Part shown: piece after piece, positions 1 through 10,753 of the stretch
How the letters are laid out: the number at the start of each line of letters is the position of its first letter
How positions within the stretch are numbered: position 1 is the first letter of the stretch
Source of the DNA: Diadophis punctatus similis
Taxonomy: Eukaryota > Chordata > Lepidosauria > Squamata > Dipsadidae
DNA: 64,000 nt
Assembly (NCBI GenBank): GCA_023053685.1
Contig: JALIGW010000005.1
Location: 52,576,742-52,640,741 of the forward strand
Reading direction: 5' to 3'
The notes under the pieces: model-generated
Database searches by the model: none
What the model was told of the DNA's origin: nothing
What the model saw: only the letters and a program-made list of their open reading frames with translations
Made by a program: the position numbers and the translations under genes

Positions 1-2876
1 AGCAGATTTAAATAATGGGAATCTAAGGAAAAGTAAAATTAAACCTATTTTCTCACTGAGTAAAGATTTTTAAACGTATAGTTATGGTTGTTTTAGTATT
101 GTGTGTTTTCAAATCTCTTGGCTTGAGTTTATACATATTGCATTTGTTTGGGTTTAACTCAGTGTATTGTGTGAATAGAGCTTCTATAGTTAATGACCAA
201 AGGCTACAACTTAGCGATATATTGAGCAAGGCATTGTGACTAATAATTTAATAAACATGGTCTAATGTGATTGTGTATACAGTCACTAAAAGATGAAAAC
301 TCAATGGTCAGGTAACTCATAAAAGTTTTTCTGTCGGTGATAGAAAGTGTAATCTTTTCACCTGGAAGTATCATCATCATCATCATTATCCAAATTATCT
401 AAATAAATTAATTGTAGGAATTTCAACAATGATGACATGCTGCAAGTTATTTTCAGTTAATTCCTTTGAGCTGGATTACATCATTTGCTCAGCATTTGTT
501 TGGGCATTTTGTGGGTCTTCTAAGATCAAGTATACAAATGAAGTATTATTGTTGTTCAGCTCTGAACTGTTTGTCATGCAATATGGCCAGCTAATTGGTA
601 TTTTAATAAGGCATTATGTAACACTCCTGACTGTGGCCCAATCCATATATTTCTTTTGAAATTGCATTGGGTTGTGTTAAATATTTGTCATTTACTTTAC
701 AGCAAATATGCCTAACATTATGTTGTAAAAATATTTTCCAAAGTGAATCTCACTGCTGCTAACCACAGCAAATCCATGTTTAGTGTGGAAGTCTTTCCCA
801 GTGGAATAATTGGTGTTTAAATAATGATTTGATTTTGGGTATATCTTGTGCTTTTTAAGAACTGTACTAATAAATATTGTTTTTCTGAAACCTGTAATTC
901 AGGTTTTTTTTAAATGTATTACAGCATTTAAAGTACAACAATTGGTTGGCCTCTGGCCATATTTGCAATTGAAAGTTAATACAATTTATAAGTGACATCA
1001 TACTGCCTATGCCATCATTTATCAAATCTACCATGGAAAAATAATGGCTTGATAATCACAACCTAATTATTATAGAAACAATTTGTCCCAATACATTATG
1101 TATACATGTGTCCAGGCATGATTATAGTAATACCAGCTTTTAAGAGCTATTACCTTCTCATAAATATTTTCATCGCCTGGAAAAAAGAGTTATTGACTCT
1201 ATGGCAAAGTAACACACTATGTGTTTAATCCAGAGAATGATATAGTTTCGAATGGGTATTTACATGAATACATTACAAAATATTTGATATATTTATTTTT
1301 AAAGAAAAATATTGCTTTTGTTCCAATGTGGAGAATAATTTTATCCATGTAAATCTGTTTTCTAAAACATGAATTTTCATGACCTCCTCTGAAATGATGG
1401 GTCACATAGATTTGGAAAAGAAGAAAACTGCATTTTATCCACCATGCACCCTTTACATGCTTTATCTGGCTCAGACTACTGAATAGCTTCACATCCTTTA
1501 TTAATGTGGAAGCAGAAAATTATAAATTACTGTAAGGACAAATCTTGAAAGAACATTTCAAAGAAAATACTACCCTTTAGACAATGAAAAACTGTGTGCA
1601 GTAAGACTTTATCACTCTGTTTGTAATTATATGGCAATAGCTTCCATAAACTATATAGTAAAACTGAAATTAATGTGAAGTATACATACATACATGCATG
1701 CATGCATGCACATCTGTCACATTATTCCTTTCAAGTTAGCAAAGTTATGCAAAGCACAGATATGGAATCAAAAATAGTAAGCCAAAGAAATTAAAAAGCA
1801 TCAGCCACAAGATAAGAGAGAAAAGAAAAAGTAATTAGCAGCTACTCTGTATAGACCCAACCTAACCTAAAATATAACCCTTTTTCACCTGGGTTCTATA
1901 GGCAAAAAAGCATCCCTGAAAATCACTGCTTGTAACTGTAGAGTCAAAGGTCTGTTGTGTAGAAAGCTCTGCATATTCATTTAACAAAGAGCAGTGAATC
2001 TGGTTGCTGGCCTTATCATACGTTCTGTTTTTGTTTTAAATTTATCTTTGGGGTTTCAGATAAATTTAGTTGATACCTTTAGATGTTTTGGTGTGAGGCT
2101 TATACTTAACAGCACTTCCAAATGATTAAATGCACATTTGTGTTTCTCTCTCTGTGTCCTTAGAGGCAAGCAGGATATTCACATTGACAAGGCTGTTTCT
2201 TTCGAGAAGAGTAAAGCATTTAAATATCCTGTTTATAATCATCTACAGATTTAGTGGGTGTGAGCCACATTTATATGAGATGCTTGCATCTCTGCCTAGA
2301 AGCTAAAACAAAAGTTGACTCTTAAGACACTAAGGTCTGAGACAATCCCATGAGAATTGTTTACTTTGCTTCTTTGACATATTTTATTCTGCTAAGTGTC
2401 CAATTCAATATTCCAGTGTTGCATATAAAATGAAAATGAGCCACAATCTAAATAGAATTCTTGTCTTTGATACCAATGCTCACATTCTGCTTCTTTTTAA
2501 TCTTAAAGCACACATATCTGAAGAGGAAAATGTTTTTTCTGTCTGGAAAAAGATCAAAAGTCATTAAAGAAAGTGAAAGTCATTAAAGAATGTAGAAAAA
2601 CAGTGTCAGATGCTGAATAGCGGGGAAGGTCTCTTCAGTTCTTGAATTTCATCAGCTCAATCGTATTTTTGCTTTTGTCAATAGCATAACTCACAGTGAC
2701 ACCATTGTGAGCATGATTTTAAACATTATTAGGAAGTTTTCAGAAGGAGCTCATCTTAAGAGACATTTAAAAATAGGAATATAGACAGAGCACTTAAAAT
2801 TAGACAAAGATCTTGTGGTCTCTCGCTTTTAAAAACAAAATAAAGGAGCAAATGTATTGTATAAATCAGTGTTTCT
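1..2876. other. Unique AT-rich non-coding DNA
   Basis: No coding region, recognisable repeat family or RNA gene is visible here. ORFs are short and scattered on both strands, as expected by chance in AT-rich sequence. A short (CATA)/(CATG) run lies at about 1682-1710. Confidence 0.6.
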
Positions 2877-2933
2877 CAATCGTGACAACTCAAAGATATA
2901 TGGACCTCAACTCCCAGAATTCCAGAATGATAT
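2877..2933 (+). mobile_element. hAT-like MITE end fragment
   Basis: The sequence begins CAGTGTTTCTCAATCGTG and continues with an 'aactcccagaattcc' segment. This resembles the 5' terminus of a widespread vertebrate hAT-type MITE. Only one end is visible and no target duplication was found, so it is a fragment. The family assignment rests on recognition of the terminal motif. Confidence 0.4.
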
Positions 2934-3000
2934 ATAATACTTTAGTATAAAGCCAAGTGGTTTACAGTATAGCATACCTTTCATTACAAATGGAGTTAAG

Positions 3001-3466
3001 GATCTTTCTTTCTTAAGGAACCAAGTGGGGCAGGACTGACATTAAGGAAGAACAGTATTATCATCCACCTGGAGGCTAACCTACCAAGGGGATTGTGCAA
3101 CCTTGTCTGTCTGACTGTAGCGGGTGCCATGCAAAAATGGAGAGTGGCGAGGCAATCACAACAAGACCGGGGGGGGGGGGCAGATGCAAAAGCCCCAACA
3201 CAGGAGAGAAGCCCTTCCCCTGCCAGAAATGCAGTGAGGGTTTTCCTAATCCTGTAGCCTGCAGGGCACATGAGAGACCCACAACCCCCCAGGTCCTACA
3301 GTTGTGATAAATGTGGCAAGAGCTACCACCTTCTCAGACTACTGAACCAGCACAAGATGAGAAGCCAACACTGATGTCCTGGGGTGCCGAGAAACAGGGG
3401 GAGTCTCCAACAATGAAGGTCTTTCTTTCTTAAGGGACCAAGTTGGGATAGGACTGACAGTATGGC
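3001..3466 (+). pseudogene. C2H2 zinc-finger gene fragment (3' end, broken)
   Basis: A plus-strand segment encodes a TGEKP linker followed by a C2H2 finger beginning FPCQKC (about 3199-3285). A second finger begins CDKCGKSY (about 3300-3370) and ends with a stop just after its last histidine. The first finger has lost its second zinc-ligand His, and the two fingers are in different frames, with the frame change in the C-rich stretch near 3280-3290. This looks like the C-terminal end of a tandem zinc-finger protein of the KRAB/SCAN type, of the kind that binds DNA in the nucleus. No upstream fingers, splice signals or poly(A) tail are present. A 37-38 bp direct repeat flanks the fragment (3004-3040 and 3421-3458). 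It is a dead fragment captured by duplication or by a mobile element. Confidence 0.6.
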
Positions 3467-4126
3467 AGTTTGACCTGCTGAATTACATCAGCTGGATCAC
3501 ATCTGTTGGAATAAATTTTTGGCCCATCAGCTTTCTTCTGTACATGTGCAGTGTATTATCAGAAGCTACTTGCCTTGAACAAAGTGGCTAACTAAGACAG
3601 AGGGGCAGGCATATTGCTTCACTTTGAGTTTATGCCAAATCACTTCACTTCCAATGCTCAAAGTTAAGTGTGACACAATTCACATCTGATTTTTATATGC
3701 CTAATTCTAAATTTTAGTTTGTTAATTGTCTGGGATTACTTTTAAAAAATTACTTTTATTATTGTTAATCTCCACTAAGTACTATTAGTTGGGTTATATA
3801 TTAACAACTAAACAAAATAAAACCCATTTGAATTAAATATATTCCATTTTCCTATTAATTCAATTTTTAAACATATTATCCTATCTTCCTAGGCAAGTTT
3901 TCTGAACATTCATGTTCATGATCTGAACATTCTCGCCCTATAGACAGGTCAGGTTTTTGGTTTAGTTTTTGATTTCCTTGTTGAGATAAATGTTACTGGC
4001 TAATGTGGATGAGAAGCAGTCAGTTTTGGTAACTGATTCATTACTTTTGTAAAACAAATGGAGATTATTTTAAAATTTTAAATGTGGGAGATCTCTTCCC
4101 CTTCCTGACCTTCATAGAGAGAACAG
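3467..4126. other. Non-coding, no recognised feature
   Basis: AT-rich sequence between the zinc-finger fragment and the hAT MITE. I see no gene or repeat in it. Confidence 0.5.
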
Positions 4127-4513
4127 CAGGGGTGGGTTTCACTTACCTTCGCCACCGGTTCGTGTCGTGACATTTCACACACATGCATCCCTTCGTGCTA
4201 ATTCACTTCCGTGCATGCTCAGAAGGTGGATTCAGCCCGAAACACAGCTGAGGAGCTCATCAGATGTGCTTCGAGTGAAGAAATAAAGGTCGATATTAAC
4301 CCAGGGTCGGGCGGGTGGGAGGGCTTTTTTCAAAGCACAGAACGCTGTGAAGCCATCCTAGCACAAAAAAAATCGGCTGAAAATTCAGAAAAAAAGATGG
4401 TGGCGAGCATGGACTGGCACAGACAGCACCGGAGCCATGATGCCAAAATTACATCACCAGCAGGTCACTACGGTGCGCACGAACTGGTCCAAACCGGAAG
4501 GAACCCACCCCTG
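4127..4513 (+). mobile_element. hAT-type MITE with perfect 8-bp TSD
   Basis: The element starts CAGGGGTGGGTTTCACTTAC and ends AACCCACCCCTG, so the ends are inverted repeats (CAGGGGTGGGTT). The 8 bp before it (4119-4126, GAGAACAG) are repeated exactly after it (4514-4521). Inverted CAG..CTG ends with an 8-bp target duplication define the hAT superfamily. It encodes no transposase and would have depended on an autonomous relative. A 106-codon ORF inside it is not a gene. Confidence 0.85.
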
Positions 4514-4521
4514 GAGAACAG

Positions 4522-7220
4522 GTCTGAATAACCTGTTAGAATCAGATTCTGCCTTTCTGTGGTCCTTTTGTGGAATAGTGATTACTAAAACTGAAACGCA
4601 AAACTCTAGATAACCATTGGTTACAATTTGCTATAGTTCTTTATATTACAACTATCCAGAATTTTGCAAATGAATTGCAAAATTTCAATTCTACTTAACT
4701 CATATTTTGGAGGTGTGAACAGGTGTCCTTTGTCCCATCAATACTTTGTTAACTGAATTTGAATGGCAAGACTCCTCTCCCTTCCTTAGAAGAAGTGCTT
4801 ATTGGCTACCTGATTATCAACTGATTTTCAAGTAGGTGAAAAAAATACATATAACTCCTTATTTAAAATCTATGAACTGTAATGCCTACATCTAATGTTT
4901 GGATGAAACATTAGGTGCCATGAAAACATTATATTAAAATGGTCAAATAGAATTTTCTGTGTTTGATATTTTGATCTTCTGGTTTTAATACAATAGTTGA
5001 TTGTCCCATCTGTGAACTTACCTTTGCCCTATAATTTTGAGATATGATTCGCTGTTGTTGTTGTTTTATGGAGGTGAAATTGGTATAGAAAATATTGCAA
5101 AGTGTTCTGGCTTTAAACCAAGCCTGTCATCTAGTGGAGTGCTATGCTATTTCCAACTTTAATCTACGGGGCTGGCATACATTAAAATAAAGCAGCACAA
5201 ATGCAATGCAGCTGTAACTGATCTTGTAGCATTAAAATGCTTAGCTGTATTTTACGCCTGTAATATAATTCTCCTAACTAATGGGGAAATCCTATGGGCA
5301 TAAATAAAGCATGACAATCAGATTGTGTTTGATAGGATTGGTTATAAAAATGCCATAAATTTAGATGTTCACAGTCCCTCCAGGTTGTAATAAAAAGCTT
5401 CCATTGTTATTAGTAGAACCAATGTTAAAAACAGAATTGAGTTTTGAATCTCACTTAACTAATATCTTGCTTGACACAAGTGTAACACGCAATGCTCACA
5501 GCTGGGAATAGGTTCAGAGTTTATTGCCATCCTAATTATGAAACTTTCACATCATGGTGTGTTGTTGTAAAACCTAAATGCCTTCTGAATGATATACTTT
5601 ATGCCCACTGTGTATTGTTGAGTGTATATTAAGCTTCTCAAAGCAAAAGGTAGCAATGTAAAATAAATAAATGGTATGTAATTCATATGCCTTTGTCAAT
5701 AACACATTGATTATAATGCTTCATGCCATACTTAGAAATCTAATAAATAATTTTTTTAAAGCTAGCAGGATAAGTGAGAATAATGTTAGGTTAACATGTG
5801 GATACTTGAAACTAATATATTTTTAATAAAATCCTCTGCAATGTTCAGAAGTAAGTTCCATTTAGTTCAGTGATACAGTACTTACTCTCAGATAAGTAAG
5901 AATGGAATTGTAACTGTAATCTTATTTATGCTGTCAGATTCAGAATGCCTTTTCTGCGAGGGGGCACAATGCACATTATTTTTCCAACAATAACATCTGT
6001 TTTCATTTCAAGTAAGAAGTCAGCTTTGAATACCAATTGAGAATGAAGACATAAAACATCACATTAAGACCTATTTAAATGATGTTTTCTGCAATGTAGT
6101 ATTTTTACGCAAGATCTATATAGCAAAGATTCATTTATATTGTACAAATTTTTGAAATATTTTTTCTAGTTACTTTAATTACTTAATTGCCATGAATCAG
6201 GCAGCCACTAGATCACATTCTCATAGAGAATATTAAGAATATTCTACAACATGATTTAACAAGAGTGCCTTTTCACTCCCAAAGGAGTAACTTAAACAAT
6301 TGCAATTTTTTTAATTAAGTCAATTCTAAAATGATTAGTCACTAGCAAAAATTCCTTATTAATCATCAAAGCTCTGATTAGTTTAAATACTTTGATTTTT
6401 ATTAAATATCCATTTATAAATATGATTATAGAATTGTAGAATTGAAAGGAGTAATCTAAATTAAAGGATCCATGAGCTAGCTATCCATAATGCTAATGAT
6501 TTATAATGTATGTAAAATTACACAGAGATTAGCTTCATTAAAAAAAACTGTACTGTTATTTCTGTCTTCCATATCGGTAATATAAAATATTACTATTATC
6601 TGATGACTGCTGCATGTTGAATGTTTAGACAAAAGAACAGTAAATAGCAACATGGATGGGGCAAAAGACTTCAAAGTGTCCTACTTATCAGGCCTTGGCA
6701 TCTACTAAATCAAAAATAATTCTTTGAGCAAAAATCTTACAGAGTTTTCTTTAACAGGATTTATTAAGATGAAAATGATAGAGATACTAGAATCAATTTC
6801 TCATTCAATGATTAGGACAATGATTTATCATCCAATGATTTCAGATTTTCAGATGTTGACCTTCTTATAAATAGTTGAAAAGGCAGTTATTTTCACTGTT
6901 AACCAAGGAACATGCAGATGGCTACTTGGAAAATTGTCTTCTGAATCCTCAACAAGCTGTGAACGGACTGTTATATCACTTGGTTCTACAACAGAGTGGA
7001 AAAGGTACTTTAGCATGCTACGAATGACAGCACTTTAGCCAAATATTATTTTTGGTGATGTGATATATGGTCACTAAATGTTGACTGCAATAAAACAGGG
7101 AATGGGAATCTTAGCTAATTGATGGAAAGAAAAATGTTCAGCAAATAAAAAGAACAAGATTAATCTTGGTAAATAATGATTTAAAAGAATTTTAGTGGAT
7201 AATGATTGGGTCTTTTAAAA
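4522..7220. other. Unique AT-rich non-coding DNA
   Basis: No coding region or interspersed repeat recognised. About 5150-5420 has less simple sequence and more balanced composition than its surroundings. It could be a conserved non-coding element, but this cannot be tested from the sequence alone. Confidence 0.5.
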
Positions 7221-7232
7221 CACACACACACG

Positions 7233-7263
<31 letters not shown>

Positions 7264-7282
7264 TGTATATATATACAGTGTG

Positions 7283-7367
<85 letters not shown>

Positions 7368-7382
7368 TGTATATATATATAC

Positions 7383-7459
<77 letters not shown>

Positions 7460-7630
7460 TGTATACACACACACATATACAGTATATATATATACAGTGT
7501 GTGTGTGTGTGTATATATAAATAATATAAATATAAATATAAATATAAATATAAATATAAATATAAATATAAATATAAATATAAATATAAATATAAATAAT
7601 ATAAATATAAATATAAATATAAATATATAT
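7221..7630. repeat. Compound microsatellite (CA)n-(TA)n-(AAATAT)n
   Basis: The array starts with (CA)n (7221-7252), then long (TA)n blocks interrupted by GTGTATATATATACAGTGTG modules. It ends with a 6-bp repeat of the form AAATAT (about 7517-7627). Long ORFs in all frames here are artefacts of the repeat. Confidence 0.95.
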
Positions 7631-7632
7631 AA

Positions 7633-7708
7633 ACTATAGAAAACTACCTGGATGGTCCCAGGAGGGGCCAAAAGGCAAAAGGAAGCTGTGATGTTTCCTT
7701 CCATACAC
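7633..7708 (+). repeat. 76-bp direct repeat, copy 1
   Basis: This block matches 7951-8026 with a single difference (gatggtccc here, gatagtccc there). The two copies are 318 bp apart and flank a tRNA-like SINE unit. Confidence 0.9.
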
Positions 7709-7950
7709 CAGGATGACTCGACAGAATAAACATATATAACCCTTTCCTGGTGAAGAGCTGATAGGGAAGAGAACCTTATGGCCTAGAGGTTAAACTTCTG
7801 CCTTACAAGCAGACTGCCCAGGTTCAATTCCCACTACGGGTATGGCTATCTGACGAGAGCAAAATAGCTCGAAATAGATCTATAATAGTCTCCCTTTATT
7901 TTCATTTATCAGCAAAAAAATGTTACACATATACACAATATAGTTTGTCG
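7709..7950 (+). mobile_element. tRNA-derived SINE-like unit
   Basis: Around 7777-7840 is a tRNA-like head: an A-box-like 'ggcctagaggttaaac' followed about 40 bp later by a B-box-like 'ggttcaattcc'. These are RNA polymerase III promoter elements. An unrelated body follows, ending with an A-rich stretch near 7913-7920. It differs from the other SINE family in this window. The exact ends are unclear because a 76-bp direct repeat lies on both sides. Confidence 0.55.
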
Positions 7951-8026
7951 ACTATAGAAAACTACCTGGATAGTCCCAGGAGGGGCCAAAAGGCAAAAGG
8001 AAGCTGTGATGTTTCCTTCCATACAC
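7951..8026 (+). repeat. 76-bp direct repeat, copy 2
   Basis: Partner of the repeat at 7633-7708, 75 of 76 positions identical. It is too long to be an ordinary target-site duplication. It may be part of the SINE body in a tandem dimer, or a local duplication. Confidence 0.9.
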
Positions 8027-8769
8027 GTATATATAAATTACCATGTATGTATAATTTCAGCTATTGTTTGGGTCTTAGTTTAGGCTGGTGCCCCAAGCAT
8101 TTAAATAATTACAGAGAAAAATAGAATTAGATGAGATAAATTAAGTCATAATGAAATGGAATACATTTTTCCTGACAGCTGGTAAATCCCACTCTGTGAC
8201 TTCTCAAACCCCAAATAGGAATTCTGATGACAGTATACAATAAGGCTATCATGTTCATGATGTAACTTAATGCTCAAGAGGAACAGTGTGCAAATGATAC
8301 CTTACTGAAAGCAAACTTGTTTCATTTAGATACTGTTAATTATTATAATATATACAATCATTATAGACATCTGTTTTCTTTTTATCTTTGTCCATCCCAT
8401 CTTCTGTTCATAGTCAATCAAAATTTAATGTTACAAAACAACCATACAGTTGTCTTTTGTGTGATGCTTCTGAAATACATATGATCCACTTATTTATTCG
8501 AAGGGATGTTTTTTAATAGTTAATAAGCTAAAGTTTGAACAAACTGTGCTAGCTTGGCACAATTTTTTCAAGATCAAGCAGGTTTTTTTAATAGTTAAAA
8601 TGCTATTTTGGGAGGGTTATTAGCTGTCATATGCATTTAACCAATATATTAAGGGAGATGATCCTGCACAAATGTTGATTCAAGTAATTACAAAGTATAT
8701 TGGACAGAGTCAATAGGGAGATGTTGTCTCATAGATGGACATAGATATTGTTCTGACCCAGCTCCCCAA
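8027..8769. other. Non-coding, no recognised feature
   Basis: AT-rich sequence without a visible gene or repeat. Confidence 0.5.
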
Positions 8770-9715
8770 ACATGACAAAACCTCTGACGTGAACTCAAAA
8801 GATTCTTTTATTAGGAATGCCAGCAGCCCCGGGGAAAAGTTTATCTCACAGACTAACAAGTCTGTTAGATGAATAGTTGTCTGCCACACCTATTCATCTC
8901 CGCCACCTGCCTTTTCTCCCCAGAGCTAGAGTGGGGCCTCGTTAGCAGCGGTGGCTCTTCCTTCCCCAGGATCGGCGCCACGGCTTTCCACTGCTCTCCC
9001 CTCCTCTGCCTTATGCGCAGCCATGCATCCGGCACTGGAACCAGCTGTTCCTCTTCTTCTTCATCAACCACCACCAGACCTGGGGGATGTTGACTCTCCA
9101 TCTGAGGGCTGATGGATGGCCCAGGTTCTGCCTCCCCCTCTCTCTGTCATCTCCATTCCCTCTCTCCCCTAGGACAGTGATGGCGAACCTATGGCATGCG
9201 TACCACAGGTGTCACGCGGGGCCATATCTGAGGGCATGATCGGTGTTGTCCTATGTCAGCTCCAGCGCGCATGCGTGCTCTAGCCAGCTGATTTTTGGCC
9301 TTCTTTTTGGCCATTTTCACTCTCCCCAGGCTTCAAGATAGCCTCCTGAAGCCTGGGGACGGTGAAAAATGGCCCAACAGGCCAACCAAGTTTGTTTCTG
9401 AACTTCCAGTTTCCCCGTTGGGCCATTTTTTGCCGTCCCCAGGCTTCAGGAGTCCAGGAGGCTTCAGTGAGGCCTGTGTGCATGTGCGGGGTGGGGGGCT
9501 GTGTGCATGCATGGGAGGGAGCAGCGTGGGGGTTGTGCACATGTGCAGGGATAGGGCATGGGTGTGGGCATGCGCTAGTGCGCGTACACACACACTTTTG
9601 GCACACGAGCCAAAAAAGGTTCATCATCACTGCCCTAGGAGCTTCCAGATTGCCCTGATGCTGACCCTGACTCCCACGCCTCCTCATCTGATTCAGCTGA
9701 TGCAAAGAGAACGTA
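8770..9715 (-). mobile_element. Unclassified GC-richer repeat, minus strand, split by a hAT MITE
   Basis: Composition rises sharply at about 8770. On the minus strand a 78-codon open stretch (8865-9101) encodes an acidic run (EEEEEQ) and is followed by an AATAAA-type signal (tttatt at about 8809-8814 on the plus strand). The segment resumes at 9641 after the hAT insertion at 9175-9632. The pattern resembles the 3' end of an LTR or ERV-like snake repeat. I cannot name the family, and the outer ends are approximate. Confidence 0.35.
9175..9632 (+). mobile_element. hAT-type MITE with perfect 8-bp TSD and internal hairpins
   Basis: It starts CAGTGATGGCGAACCT and ends AGGTTCATCATCACTG, giving 16-bp inverted ends with two mismatches. 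The flanking octamer CCCTAGGA (9167-9174 and 9633-9640) is a perfect target duplication. Inside are arms 9309-9337 and 9345-9374 that pair into a hairpin, and a second copy of the left arm at 9420-9449. There is no transposase. Confidence 0.88.
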
Positions 9716-10068
9716 TGTAGGCACACTTGCTGGAGCATACATTGATTATTTTTTCAACACTTTGAATGAATGTATGAACTCTGGGAACAAAGGCAGTAAG
9801 TCTGCTCCTTCTATATTTTCACTGAATATATAGAGAATTCTATATATTCAGTGAAAATAGAGTGGTGATAAACAGTACCTCAATGTATGGAGAACTTTAG
9901 TAATGACAGACAGTATCTCCATGCATCAGTCTCATAGACTCTTCACCACGACACTTCAGTCTCTTCAATTCATTCAAAATCAACTAGACTTCTTTTCCTT
10001 GAATAATTAACTATTCTGTTGTTACTCCATATCAGGCAGAATTTGAAGTATTTCCAAATCACCTATAT
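9716..10068. other. Non-coding with a 19-bp palindrome
   Basis: Mostly unremarkable AT-rich sequence. A perfect 19-bp stem (9815-9833 pairing with 9840-9858) encloses a 6-nt loop. No gene is seen. Confidence 0.6.
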
Positions 10069-10753
10069 CAGGGGCGGGTTCCTACTTTTTTTACTACCAC
10101 TCTGTGGGCGTGGCTTATTTTGTGGGTGTGGCTTGCCAGCCATGTGACTTGCCAGCCATGTGTGGGCGTGGCTTGCCGGTCATATATTAGTTATTTCAGA
10201 GAGATGTTACTACTATTTTTGCTATTTTATACTTTACATTTAAAGCTTTGCATACAAAGTGTGTGTTACACCATGGCAACACAGCAACCTTTATATGCAG
10301 AAAATGCTATAGTTAAAAGACAAGCAAGTCTCATACAGCATTTTTGGTTTCAGTCATGGATTCCTTAGACGAAAATATTGAGGACTGTTAAAAGAACAGT
10401 ATCTTTTAACAGTCCTCAATGTTTTCGTCTAAAGAATAACAGTATAAAACTGTATAAAATTAACAGTATAAAAGGTTACGCTTTCGGAAAATGCCCACTT
10501 TGGGAAGCTTTAGGCAAAAGCGAAGGAAAAGTGTCAAATGCGAGCTTCTTATTATTTTCAAGCGAAGGGACGGGAAAAGACTTAATTGTCAGGTTTCTGG
10601 GCATGTGCAGAATAATTTTTTTTTTAAAAAATAATTTTTTTAAAAAAATGGGGCGCCCAGGCACCGGCAACCAACCGCATCGGTACTGTGACGTCACCAG
10701 TGGGCCGCTACCGGTGCTATAGAGTGGACCGCACTGGTAGGAACCCACCACTG
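10069..10753 (-). mobile_element. hAT-type MITE, same family as 36604-37231
   Basis: The left end CAGGGGCGGGTTCCTAC and right end GGTAGGAACCCACCACTG are inverted repeats. Its two end regions are the reverse complements of the ends of the copy at 36604-37231, so both belong to one family in opposite orientations. The interior differs and carries a 28-bp stem hairpin at 10367-10430. I did not find a matching 8-bp duplication at its flanks. No transposase is encoded. Confidence 0.75.
10367..10430. repeat. 28-bp stem hairpin inside hAT MITE
   Basis: The left arm 10367-10394 and right arm 10403-10430 are complementary at 27 of 28 positions around an 8-nt loop. It could form a cruciform in DNA or a pre-miRNA-sized hairpin in RNA. 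No transcription evidence is available. Confidence 0.9.

Noticed and set aside
7181..7704. Long ORFs on both strands
   Set aside because: They only translate dinucleotide and hexanucleotide repeats (Tyr/Ile, Asn/Ile) and are open because the repeats lack stops.
9280..9738. Overlapping ORFs on both strands
   Set aside because: They lie within a hAT MITE with palindromic arms, which makes open frames mirror each other.
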